37,370 nucleotides of DNA from Treponema sp. (GTDB taxonomy: Bacteria; Spirochaetota; Spirochaetia; Treponematales; Breznakiellaceae). Made by a program: the position numbers and the translations under genes. The stretch covers positions 1-37,370 of the forward strand of contig JAISMQ010000071.1 in NCBI GenBank assembly GCA_031276685.1. Direction: 5' to 3'. The notes beneath the pieces were generated by a model, which saw only the letters and a list, made by a program, of their open reading frames with translations, was not told the DNA's origin and ran no database searches. Below are positions 25,502 to 33,244 of the stretch, piece by piece. Each line of letters begins with the position of its first letter. Position 1 is the stretch's first letter.

Positions 25502-26125
25502 TTAGCCGTTTTCCGCCAGAGTGTTTTGCAGCGCCGTGTTGCAGTTTTCCCTGTTCCGTTTGTCGCTTATGTGGTCATTGTAGTAGTAGGTAACGCTGCT
25601 GTCTATTTTGCCCAGGACATTCATAAGCGTTCTTTCCGTGTTTATCCAGGCCCTCCCTGACGCGGCGGATGACGGGGTTATTTCTTCTACTTCCCATTCG
25701 TTGGCCCCGTATCTGAAACTATAATACGATGCCAGGTCTGTTTCCGAATTTATAATCCAGGCCCCTTCGGAGTAAAACGATTTTGAAGTTCCGCTAAAAC
25801 TCAGCGTAAGGAACCGGTCTTCGCTGCTGCCTGCCCCGCCGCTGTTTGTCCCGTTGCTGCTTATGACATAAAAACTATGAAAAAGCGCCGGTGTTCTTTT
25901 TATATGCGCCGCTATGGCGCGTCTGGTGTAAGCCGACATGGCGTACTGTTCCGGTGACGCAAGAATCTCTTCCAACTGTTCTTTTACCGCAGGCTCTTTG
26001 CTTAAAATTTCTTTGCCATCGAAATCCAGCGTTAATACGTACATGCCCGCCTGGAACGTTGCGCATGCGCCTTCCAGCAGAAGAAACAGCCCTGTCAAAA
26101 CCAATGCCGCCCCGTGGGTTTTCAC
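25502..26125 (-). CDS. Unknown predicted lipoprotein
   Basis: 207 aa from a GTG at 26125 that overlaps the malic enzyme stop as GTGA. The open frame continues upstream but only inside the malic enzyme gene. A signal sequence (ALVLTGLFLLLEGAC) ends in Cys; the Glu at -3 is unusual for a lipobox, though spirochaete lipoboxes are lax. The mature part has many Ser, Tyr and Asn residues and no motif I recognise. Base composition is clearly lower in G+C than the flanking genes, suggesting a young or transferred gene. Translation is probably coupled to malic enzyme, but no functional link is evident. Confidence 0.7.
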   Translation of the reverse strand: MKTHGAALVLTGLFLLLEGACATFQAGMYVLTLDFDGKEILSKEPAVKEQLEEILASPEQYAMSAYTRRAIAAHIKRTPALFHSFYVISSNGTNSGGAGSSEDRFLTLSFSGTSKSFYSEGAWIINSETDLASYYSFRYGANEWEVEEITPSSAASGRAWINTERTLMNVLGKIDSSVTYYYNDHISDKRNRENCNTALQNTLAENG

Positions 26126-27573
26126 AGTTCCGCCAGCGTTTGCCGCAGGACCTCGTTCAGCAGATCCAGCGGGGGCTCCCGGATATAGCCGAGTTTTTTC
26201 ATTTCCTCGGCAAGAGAACGGGCGGCGCGAATGTCGGCCCCGGCCTGCCGGTAGACATCGTCCCAACTGCGGTTAAGCCGGGCCAGCCCTTCGGCGACGG
26301 CCTGGGCGGCTACGTCGGCGGCTTCCCGGGCAAAAATATCGGTCTCCTCGATGGTGGCGATGATATTGTCCGGGGAAATGCCCCGGCCTTCCGAAAATTC
26401 CGCGATGGAATGGGCGCAGCGAATCGCCATGGTATCGCTTATCTTTTTGGAGCGCACCGCCAGCACCCCTTTAAGGATGCCGGGAAAACAGACCGAGTTG
26501 TTTACCTGGTTGGGAAAATCGCCGCGGCCGGTGGCTACGATGTAGGCTCCTTCCTCTTTGGCGGCGTAGGGCCAGATCTCCGGGACCGGGTTCGCGCAGG
26601 CGAACACGATGGCCCCGGAAGCCATGGAGCGGACCCATTCCCGTTTAACGGTGTCCGGGCCGGGGGACGAAAGGGCGATAAGCGCGTCCGCGCCCTTTAC
26701 GGCGCGGTCAATGGAATCGACGCAGCCGGGGTTGGTCAGCCCGCACAGTTCCCACTTGCGGTAGGCGCCGGGGTTGTTCCGCAGATCCTCGCGGTTCCGG
26801 TGGAGGGCCCCCCGGTTGTCAAAAACGGTTATGTTTTCGCCCCGGCCCCCGTCGGCAAGGATAAAGCGGGCGATCGTGCTGTTGGCGGCACCCGCCCCCA
26901 GCAGCACGATTTTTGCCTGGTCTATGGGCTTGCCCGCCAGCTTGAGGGCGTTGACAAGGCCCGCCAGGGTAACGCAGGCGGTGCCCTGGGCGTCATCGTG
27001 CCACACGGGGATATCGCAGGTTTCCCGCAGCGCGTCCAGAACCCGGAAGCAGTTCGGCTGGCTTATATCCTCCAGGTTAACGGCCCCAAAGGAGTGTTGG
27101 ACCATTTTTACGAATTCAATAAGTTTTTCCGGATCGTTGCGCCCCGCCGCGTCCCGGGAATCCACGCAGAGGGGGACCGCGTCGATCCCCCCCAGGTACT
27201 TCATGAGCAGGGCCTTCCCCTCCATCACCCCCAGGCCGCCTGCAGGCCCGCAGTCCCCGTCCCCCAGGACCCGCGTCGAATCGGACACCACCGCCACCAT
27301 GTTTCCCCTGCCGGTCAGATCGAAGGAGGCGTCCTGGTTTTCGCGGATAGCGGTAGAAATTTTCGACACCCCGGGGGTGTACCACAGGTTAAACCAGTTT
27401 AGCCCGAAGACGCCGCAGCGGGGCAGGGTCTGGATCTTGCCCCCGTAGTAACGGTGCAGGGCCAGGGAAAGGTTTTTGAAAAAGGCCGTCTTTGCACGGG
27501 CGATCTCCCCCTCCCCGAATCCGGCGGGGAACATGGCCTCGATGTTGTCAAGACTCAGATCGTCAAAGGGCAT
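26122..27573 (-). CDS. NAD(P)-dependent malic enzyme, short single-enzyme form
   Basis: 483 aa. Malic domain: YTPGVSKIS, VAVVSDSTRVLGDGDCGP, GLGVMEGKALLMKYLGGIDA (catalytic Lys region), NLEDISQPNCF (metal site), PVWHDDAQGTA. Cofactor domain: IVLLGAGAANSTIARF, then ALIALSSPGP and FPNQVNNSVCFPG. There is no phosphotransacetylase extension. It decarboxylates malate to pyruvate. GGAGG lies 6 bp before the ATG. Cofactor preference cannot be fixed by eye. It follows the ychJ-like gene by about 52 bp on the same strand. Confidence 0.93.
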   Translation of the reverse strand: MPFDDLSLDNIEAMFPAGFGEGEIARAKTAFFKNLSLALHRYYGGKIQTLPRCGVFGLNWFNLWYTPGVSKISTAIRENQDASFDLTGRGNMVAVVSDSTRVLGDGDCGPAGGLGVMEGKALLMKYLGGIDAVPLCVDSRDAAGRNDPEKLIEFVKMVQHSFGAVNLEDISQPNCFRVLDALRETCDIPVWHDDAQGTACVTLAGLVNALKLAGKPIDQAKIVLLGAGAANSTIARFILADGGRGENITVFDNRGALHRNREDLRNNPGAYRKWELCGLTNPGCVDSIDRAVKGADALIALSSPGPDTVKREWVRSMASGAIVFACANPVPEIWPYAAKEEGAYIVATGRGDFPNQVNNSVCFPGILKGVLAVRSKKISDTMAIRCAHSIAEFSEGRGISPDNIIATIEETDIFAREAADVAAQAVAEGLARLNRSWDDVYRQAGADIRAARSLAEEMKKLGYIREPPLDLLNEVLRQTLAEL

Positions 27574-27625
27574 AATTCCTCCGGGCTGTACGTGTCGTTA
27601 TATTCAGTAAAACCGCCGCCGGGGC

Positions 27626-28111
27626 TCATCTCCCGTGACAGTATTTATATTTTTTACCGGAACCGCAGGGGCAGGGATCGTTGCGCCCCACTTTGGGGAC
27701 CGATCGGACCACGGTAACCGGCGCTACCGCGCCGTCCTCGTAGATCCAGCGGCCCTCCTGTTTTTTGAAGCGGGCCCGTTCGTGGTGCAGGTCCTTTAGG
27801 CCGTTGCGCTCGTAGGACGCTTCAAACTCGACCATGCCCTCCGAATCGCCGCTCCCGCCCTTTTCCACGGCGATAATTTTAAGCCCCAGCCAGGTTGATT
27901 GTTCGCTCCAGGCCGTGGTTTCCCGGCGGTCAATGTCGGTTTTGCCGTTGTACAGGCAGGTATTCATAATATAGTCGATGTTGTGGACCGCGTAGGCGGT
28001 ATAGCGGCTGCGCATCAGCGCTTCCGCCGTGGGCGGGTCCTTCGCGCCGGAAAGGTAGGGGCCGCAGCACTCCTCGTAGGGAAGGCCGGAAAGGCAGGGG
28101 CAGGTACTCAT
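27626..28111 (-). CDS. ychJ: YchJ-family protein with SEC-C zinc motifs at both ends
   Basis: 161 aa. An N-terminal CPC...CC motif (CPCLSGLPYEECCGPYL) and a C-terminal SEC-C motif (GRNDPCPCGSGKKYKYCHG) flank an NTF2-like YchJ core (ALMRSRYTAYAVHNIDYI and FEASYERNG). SEC-C motifs bind zinc and, in SecA, contact SecB or the ribosome; the role of YchJ is not established. AGGAA lies 8 bp before the start. Divergent from the SGNH hydrolase gene with 87 bp between starts. Confidence 0.88.
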   Translation of the reverse strand: MSTCPCLSGLPYEECCGPYLSGAKDPPTAEALMRSRYTAYAVHNIDYIMNTCLYNGKTDIDRRETTAWSEQSTWLGLKIIAVEKGGSGDSEGMVEFEASYERNGLKDLHHERARFKKQEGRWIYEDGAVAPVTVVRSVPKVGRNDPCPCGSGKKYKYCHGR

Positions 28112-28198
28112 CTCATCGTTCCTATTGCCATTAAAACAAAATTCGGGTTAAGTGTAAAGGTTCCGGAAAAATCCGCGACAAAAAACAGGAGGCTGCGC

Positions 28199-28855
28199 AT
28201 GAATCGTTATGTGGGTGAAAAATCGCGTGTTCTTTTTCAGGGGGATTCCATTACCGACTGCGGCAGATCAAGGACTGACGGAAACGACCTTGGCGAAGGG
28301 TATCCCGCCCGGATCGCGGGGCTGTGGCAGAATCTGTTTCCCGGTTCGGGGGCAACGTTTCTGAACCGGGGGGTTTCGGGGGATCGGGCCAAGAACCTGC
28401 TGGAACGCTACGATGCGGATTTTAAGGCACTGAAGCCGGATCTGGTTTCCATCCTTATCGGCATAAACGACACCTGGCGCCGTTACGATTCCAATGATCC
28501 GACCTCCGTGGAAACTTACGAAAAGAACTACCGTACCCTTCTTGAAAATTTGAAGCGGGATCTGCCCCGCGCGGTTATCGTCATCATCGAACCCTTCCTG
28601 CTCAATTCCGATCCCGCCAAAGCCCTGTGGCGCGAGGATCTGGACCCCAAGATCCAGGCCGCGCGGCAGCTTGCAAAGGAATTCGCCGATATCTTTATCC
28701 CGATGGACGGCATCTTTGCCCGCTACGCGGTAGGCGGGTTGCGCGAAACGGACATGTCCGCCGACGGCGTACACCCGACCCCCTGCGGCCACGGCATTAT
28801 CGCGGCGGAGTGGGTAAAGGCGCTGGATATAGGGTTTTCAGCCCCTGCCCTTTAG
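28199..28855 (+). CDS. SGNH/GDSL-family hydrolase
   Basis: 218 aa from the ATG at 28199, which has CAGGAGG 6 bp upstream; the open frame upstream of it is not coding. Block I FQGDSITD (nucleophile Ser), block II Gly in RGVSGDRAKNLL, block III GINDTW and block V DGVHPT (catalytic Asp and His) are all present. There is no signal peptide, so it is cytoplasmic. The family includes carbohydrate esterases and lysophospholipases; a sugar deacetylase is plausible but not shown. The last bases overlap the end of the convergent thrC. Confidence 0.9.
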   Translation: MNRYVGEKSRVLFQGDSITDCGRSRTDGNDLGEGYPARIAGLWQNLFPGSGATFLNRGVSGDRAKNLLERYDADFKALKPDLVSILIGINDTWRRYDSNDPTSVETYEKNYRTLLENLKRDLPRAVIVIIEPFLLNSDPAKALWREDLDPKIQAARQLAKEFADIFIPMDGIFARYAVGGLRETDMSADGVHPTPCGHGIIAAEWVKALDIGFSAPAL

Positions 28856-30243
28856 TCTGATTCCGCGCTGTACAGAATATCTGCCAGCGCGGGGATCTCC
28901 GCAGGAATAACGCGGCTCCGGGGGCTGCGTTCCATGGCCTTTGCCAGGGAAGGCGGGACGGGGACAGGGCCCGCAAGGGGCTCCACGGTTTCGGCGAATT
29001 TCGCCGGGTGGGCGGTGGAGAGGATCCCCAGGGGGCCGGAAACAAGGCCGCGTTCCAGCAGCTTGTCCGCCGCGGCCCAGCCCACGCCGCTGTGGGGGTC
29101 AAGGACGTAGCCCGCCGAATCACGGACCGCGCGGATGGCGGCGCGGGTTTCGTCATCGGTAACGGAAACGCCCAGAATGTGTTCCTTCATTTCCGCCCAG
29201 GACAGATGGGCGGCCATACGCTCAAAATTGCTGGGGGCCCCTACGTCCATGGCGTTGGAGATGGTAGCCAGGGAAGGCCGGGCCCGGTAGTCCCCGCTTT
29301 CCAGGTAATCGGGGATGGTTTTGTTGATGTTGGTAGCCGCCACAAAGCGCCGGACGGGGGCGCCCATCTTCCATGCGTAGATGCCGGCGGTAAGGTTCCC
29401 AAAGTTGCCGGAGGGGACCGCCAGGGTAATGGCCTCGCCCTTCCGTACCCGGTGCCCCGCGCCGCCCGTTCCCGGCGCGGCGCCCCTGCGGGGATAGGAG
29501 CGGGGGCTGGCCTCCCCGTCGGGGTCGATCCGGCCCTCCAGTGCCCTGCCTGCGGCGGCGGCGTAGTAGGCCGCCTGGGGGATAAGACGGGACACGTTGA
29601 TCGAATTGGCGGAAGAAAGACGCAGGCGCTTTTTAAGCCCGGCGTCCGCGAGGGCGGCCTTGACCATGCGCTGGCAATCGTCAAAGCTGCCCTCCACCGC
29701 CAGGGCGCTGACGTTGCCCCCCAGCCCCGCGATCTGCCGCTCCTGCAGGGGGCTTACCCGGCCCCTGGGGTACAGCACGGTAACGGAGATACCCTCCACG
29801 CCGAAAAAACCGTCCGCCACCGCGCCTCCCGTATCGCCGGAGGTAGCCACAATGATCCGCAGGGCCTTGTCTTCCCCCCGGCGGAGGTACGAAAAGGCCC
29901 GGGCCCTAAAGCGGGCGCCAAAATCCTTAAAGGCAGCGGTGGGGCCGTGGAAAAGCTCCAGCACCTGCCGGTCCCCCGCCCCGACAAGGGGGGCTTCGAA
30001 GGGATAGGCGGCGCGGACCATTTCTTCCAGCGCCGCTTCCGGTATGTCGGGGCTTACCCAGGGCTTGATGGTTTCAAAGGCGATGTCGCGGTAGTCCATC
30101 GTCCCCAGGGAAGAACGGACCGCCGCCGGATAGGGCGGAATTTCTTCCGGCACAAAAAGCCCCCCGTCCGGGGCCAGGCCGGCCAGGGCGGCGGCGGCAA
30201 AACCCGCCGCTTCCGCCGCGCCCCTGGTGCTAAAATAACGCAT
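28852..30243 (-). CDS. thrC: Threonine synthase
   Basis: 463 aa PLP enzyme converting O-phosphohomoserine to threonine. MRYFSTRG at the start, GPTAAFKDFGARF (PLP Lys), ATSGDTGGAVADGF (phosphate loop), SANSINVSRLIPQ, and VPSGNFGNLTAG are canonical. An Arg/Gly/Pro-rich insert of about 30 residues lies before KGEAITLAVPSG, and the coding bases there are especially G+C-rich. It begins 11 bp after uraA and is probably cotranscribed with it. The stop overlaps the stop of the convergent SGNH gene. Confidence 0.95.
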   Translation of the reverse strand: MRYFSTRGAAEAAGFAAAALAGLAPDGGLFVPEEIPPYPAAVRSSLGTMDYRDIAFETIKPWVSPDIPEAALEEMVRAAYPFEAPLVGAGDRQVLELFHGPTAAFKDFGARFRARAFSYLRRGEDKALRIIVATSGDTGGAVADGFFGVEGISVTVLYPRGRVSPLQERQIAGLGGNVSALAVEGSFDDCQRMVKAALADAGLKKRLRLSSANSINVSRLIPQAAYYAAAAGRALEGRIDPDGEASPRSYPRRGAAPGTGGAGHRVRKGEAITLAVPSGNFGNLTAGIYAWKMGAPVRRFVAATNINKTIPDYLESGDYRARPSLATISNAMDVGAPSNFERMAAHLSWAEMKEHILGVSVTDDETRAAIRAVRDSAGYVLDPHSGVGWAAADKLLERGLVSGPLGILSTAHPAKFAETVEPLAGPVPVPPSLAKAMERSPRSRVIPAEIPALADILYSAESD

Positions 30244-30254
30244 GCGCGGGGCCT

Positions 30255-31550
30255 TTATCCGGCTGCTTTTTTGGGGAACACCAGGTTAAGGACGATCCCC
30301 ACCACGGTGGCAAGGGCTACGCCGGCCAGCTCGAACTGCAGATCCTTGGTGATGGCGAAGGCCAGCTTGCCGCCGCCTATGCCGATGACGAAGATCACCG
30401 ATGAAATCGTAAGGTTCCGCTTGTCCTTGTAGTCAACGCCGCTTTCCACAATGGTCCTTAGCCCGCTGGAGGCGATGATCCCAAAGAGGAGCATGGAAAT
30501 ACCCCCCAGGACGGGGGTGGGGATGGTTTGGATAAGGGCGCCGAATTTGCGGAAGAACGAAAGAACAACGGCGATAAGCGCCGCGCCGCCGATGACCCAG
30601 ACGGAGTACACCCTGGTTATAGCCATGACGCCGATATTTTCGCCGTAGGTAGTGTTGGGGGGGCCGCCCCAGAAAGCCGCCCAGGCGGTAGCCAGGCCGT
30701 CCCCGGCAAGGGTGCGGTGGAGGCCGGGGTTTTTGTAGAAGTCCTGGCCCACGACCTTGCTGGTTACCAGCGTGTCCCCCAGGTGTTCGCAGATAGTGGC
30801 CAGGGAGACGATGACGAACGTAAAAACCGCCACCATGTTGAATTTGGGAACCTGGAACCTGGGAAGGCCGAACCAGGGGGCCTCCCGGACAACCTGGAAA
30901 TCAATGACGTGGTAGGCGGGGAAGAAAAGGCCCATGATCAGGGCGAACAGGTAGCCCGCCGCCAGGCCGATAAGTATGGGGATAACGCTAAAGAAGCCCT
31001 TGAGGAAGATATTCGCCCCCACCGTTACCGCCAGCGTAAACACCGCAATGGAAAGCAGGACCAGGCTGTACTCCCCGTCCGCGCCGCCGCCCTTGTTCAT
31101 CGCCATGGCCATGGCGGTAGGGGCCAGGTTAAGGCCGATAACCACGATAACCGAGCCGATGACCACCGGGGGCAGGGCCCGGTCCAGCCAGCCGTGGCCG
31201 GCGAATTTGACGACAAGCCCCACCGCGCAGTAGAAGATCCCCGCCGCCACGGCGCCCCCCAGGGCGTAGGGCATGTTGGCTCCCCCGGGACCGCCGGCTA
31301 TGGCGAGAATGGGCGGGATAAACGCGAAGGAGGAGCCAAGAAACGCGGGGACCTTGGCGCCGGTAAGCAGGATATAGATCAGGGTCCCCGTACCTGCGGT
31401 AAACAGCGCCGCCGCCGGATCCAGGCCCGTCAGAATGGGCACCAGAATCGTGGCGCCGAACATGGCAAACACATGCTGGACGCTCAAAGGAATCCAGCGG
31501 CCCAGGGGCGGGCGTACCCGGGGCCCCAGGGTTTCAAACTGCTGTGACAT
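30255..31550 (-). CDS. uraA: Uracil permease
   Basis: 431 aa from the ATG at 31550, which has GGAGGTAATC directly upstream. NCS2 family carrier with about 12-14 hydrophobic segments. QHVFAMFGATILVPILTG at the start, ATICEHLGDT (substrate Glu), and PPNTTYGENIGVMAIT are UraA-type rather than xanthine-type. It imports uracil by proton symport. It is the first gene of uraA-thrC and has its own promoter (31573-31578). It complements the de novo pyr operon elsewhere in the window. Confidence 0.93.
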   Translation of the reverse strand: MSQQFETLGPRVRPPLGRWIPLSVQHVFAMFGATILVPILTGLDPAAALFTAGTGTLIYILLTGAKVPAFLGSSFAFIPPILAIAGGPGGANMPYALGGAVAAGIFYCAVGLVVKFAGHGWLDRALPPVVIGSVIVVIGLNLAPTAMAMAMNKGGGADGEYSLVLLSIAVFTLAVTVGANIFLKGFFSVIPILIGLAAGYLFALIMGLFFPAYHVIDFQVVREAPWFGLPRFQVPKFNMVAVFTFVIVSLATICEHLGDTLVTSKVVGQDFYKNPGLHRTLAGDGLATAWAAFWGGPPNTTYGENIGVMAITRVYSVWVIGGAALIAVVLSFFRKFGALIQTIPTPVLGGISMLLFGIIASSGLRTIVESGVDYKDKRNLTISSVIFVIGIGGGKLAFAITKDLQFELAGVALATVVGIVLNLVFPKKAAG

Positions 31551-31572
31551 GATTACCTCCATACGGGGGGGC

Positions 31573-31609
31573 ATTATATACCAGGGCCGGCGCATGTACC
31601 ACGGTGGTA
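31573..31609 (-). promoter_or_regulatory. uraA promoter with overlapping palindrome
   Basis: Minus strand: consensus -10 TATAAT at 31573-31578. The -35 region is weak (TGGTAC) and lies inside a perfect palindrome TACCAC-G-GTGGTA on the plus strand (31597-31609). A strong -10, poor -35 and a dyad at -35 suggest control by a DNA-binding protein. Confidence 0.55.
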
Positions 31610-31618
31610 TTCGCTGCG

Positions 31619-32443
31619 CTAAGGTTCCAGGCCCGCGAAGGCTCCGTCCGCCTGGGCGCTGAACCAGCCGAGGATGGCCTGGGCGCGGTTGGTAAAGGAA
31701 CTGCCTATCCGGGTCCCCAGGCCGGGAAGCGCGGCGGCTTTAGCCAGGGAGACGGCGTAGACCAGGAGGCCGTCCCCGGCGTCAACAACGGCCACCAGGG
31801 ATCGGAGCTTGTCTTTGCCCACTGCGGAGATAATGCCTATTTTAAGGGCCGTAAGGTTCCGCTGGACAAAGACAAAAAAATCGGGGCCGGCATGGTAACG
31901 GTACTCGTAGATGTTGTCCCCAAACGTAAGGTCCCGCTGGCGGGCGTAGAGGCTAAGGGCGGCGGGAAGCTCCGGGTAACGGGGATCGGCAAGTTCCCGC
32001 TTGGTATCCGGGGAATCGATAACCCGGGAATATTCGTAGAAAGTCCGCATGGCCCCCCGGCTTGCGGAGTAGTACTGAATACCCGCCAGGCTGGAAATGG
32101 CCAGCGCGCTGTTGAACAGGGCGGTCCGCTCAGCCTCGGTCCAGGCGGGCCGGGCTGCGGAGGGCGGTTTTTCGTAGAGGGCCAGGCTTTCCGCCATGAT
32201 TCCGGTCCCCAGTTCCGCCAGGGTCCCTTCCAGCAGGGCCTGGACGCTTCCGTGCCGGGGGGCAAGGGCGGGGCTTGGGTCTTTAAGCTGGACATGGGAC
32301 AAGGTTTTCCCGCCCCGCAGTTCAGCCGCAGCCTCCTCCCCGGCCAGTTCTTCCAGACTCAGAGGGAAGGCCGGGACGGAAACCAGGAACAGGGCGGCGG
32401 CCAGACAGGCACGTTGCGGCAATCCGGCGGCCCCGGGTTTCAC
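31619..32443 (-). CDS. Exported protein of unknown function in the yidC-jag operon
   Basis: 274 aa. The GTG start overlaps the jag stop as GTGA. A signal peptide (ACLAAALFLVSVPAFPLS) without a lipobox Cys predicts export. The mature region has no motif I can name; conserved-looking stretches are ALAISSLAGIQYYSASRG, FGDNIYEYRYHAG and a C-terminal Gly-rich segment. The tight coupling to jag puts it under the rpmH-rnpA-yidD-yidC-jag promoter. It may be a treponeme-specific envelope protein; that is inference from position only. Confidence 0.75.
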   Translation of the reverse strand: MKPGAAGLPQRACLAAALFLVSVPAFPLSLEELAGEEAAAELRGGKTLSHVQLKDPSPALAPRHGSVQALLEGTLAELGTGIMAESLALYEKPPSAARPAWTEAERTALFNSALAISSLAGIQYYSASRGAMRTFYEYSRVIDSPDTKRELADPRYPELPAALSLYARQRDLTFGDNIYEYRYHAGPDFFVFVQRNLTALKIGIISAVGKDKLRSLVAVVDAGDGLLVYAVSLAKAAALPGLGTRIGSSFTNRAQAILGWFSAQADGAFAGLEP

Positions 32444-33174
32444 CGCGCGCCGCCCCGGTAGTAGACCCGCACCTGCTTGTAAAGCCCGTCCCCTTCGCTC
32501 TTGGTTTCCACATCGGCAATGTCGTTCAGCGTGGTGTGGATCAGGCGACGGTCAAAGGGGTTCATCGGTTCCAGAAGAATGGAACTGCGGCTTTCGCGCA
32601 CCTGGTCCGCCACCGTATAGGCAAGCCGTACCAGGGATTCTTCCCGGCGAATCCGGTAATTTTCGCTGTCCAGGAGGATCCGCATGTCCTCCCGGCCCAG
32701 GCGTCCTGAGTAAATGTTGGCCAAAAGCTGCAAAGCGTCCAGATTTCTCCCCTTTTTCCCAATAAGGATCGAGGAAAATTCCGATTCGATCTTGAGCCCC
32801 AGCTTCCGGTTCTCCCGGAACAGCACGGTTACCTTGCCGGGACAGCCCATCCGCTCAAGCAGCCCGTCCACAAAGGCGATCATGGCGGTTTCAAAGTCGT
32901 TTTTGGGATCCGGATCGCCGTAAACCGGCTGGCTGTACTCCCGTTTCTGCGGTTTTTCCACCTGGTCTTCGGGCTCCGCATCGTCCTCCGCCGGTTTTTC
33001 GGACTTTACCGGCTTTTCCGTGTGGACCTGGATTTTTACATAGCCCCGTTTGAACAGGCCCTGGCGCTGGGTTTCCAGGATTTCCACATCAAAATCGTCC
33101 TTCTCAAGCCCCAGCTCTTCCGCCGCCCGGTCAATGGCTTCCTTTTCGGTACGGCCTTCAAATTCGTATACCAT
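32440..33174 (-). CDS. jag: Jag/KhpB (EloR) RNA-binding protein
   Basis: 244 aa. The Jag-N domain (MVYEFEGRTEKEAIDRAAEELG) is followed by a Lys/Glu/Pro-rich linker (about residues 50-90), a KH-like domain with SSILIGKKGRNLDALQLL, and an R3H domain ending EPMNPFDRRLIHTTL. All three domains are present, as in EloR, which affects cell elongation and division through RNA binding in Gram-positive bacteria. It is downstream of yidC, the usual order. Confidence 0.93.
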   Translation of the reverse strand: MVYEFEGRTEKEAIDRAAEELGLEKDDFDVEILETQRQGLFKRGYVKIQVHTEKPVKSEKPAEDDAEPEDQVEKPQKREYSQPVYGDPDPKNDFETAMIAFVDGLLERMGCPGKVTVLFRENRKLGLKIESEFSSILIGKKGRNLDALQLLANIYSGRLGREDMRILLDSENYRIRREESLVRLAYTVADQVRESRSSILLEPMNPFDRRLIHTTLNDIADVETKSEGDGLYKQVRVYYRGGAR

Positions 33175-33244
33175 ATTTTCACGCTCCTCGCGGTTGAAAT
33201 TACACGTCAGCGGGGCACCGCCCCTTATCAGCAGGGCACGCCCC

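Noticed and set aside
25891..27402. 503-codon open frame on the plus strand opposite malic enzyme and the lipoprotein gene
   Set aside because: Complement of a canonical malic enzyme; long antisense frames are common in G+C-rich coding DNA.
29008..31547. Long plus-strand frames opposite thrC (29008-30432) and uraA (30528-31547)
   Set aside because: Both mirror well-supported genes and give Gly/Arg/Pro-rich translations without domains.
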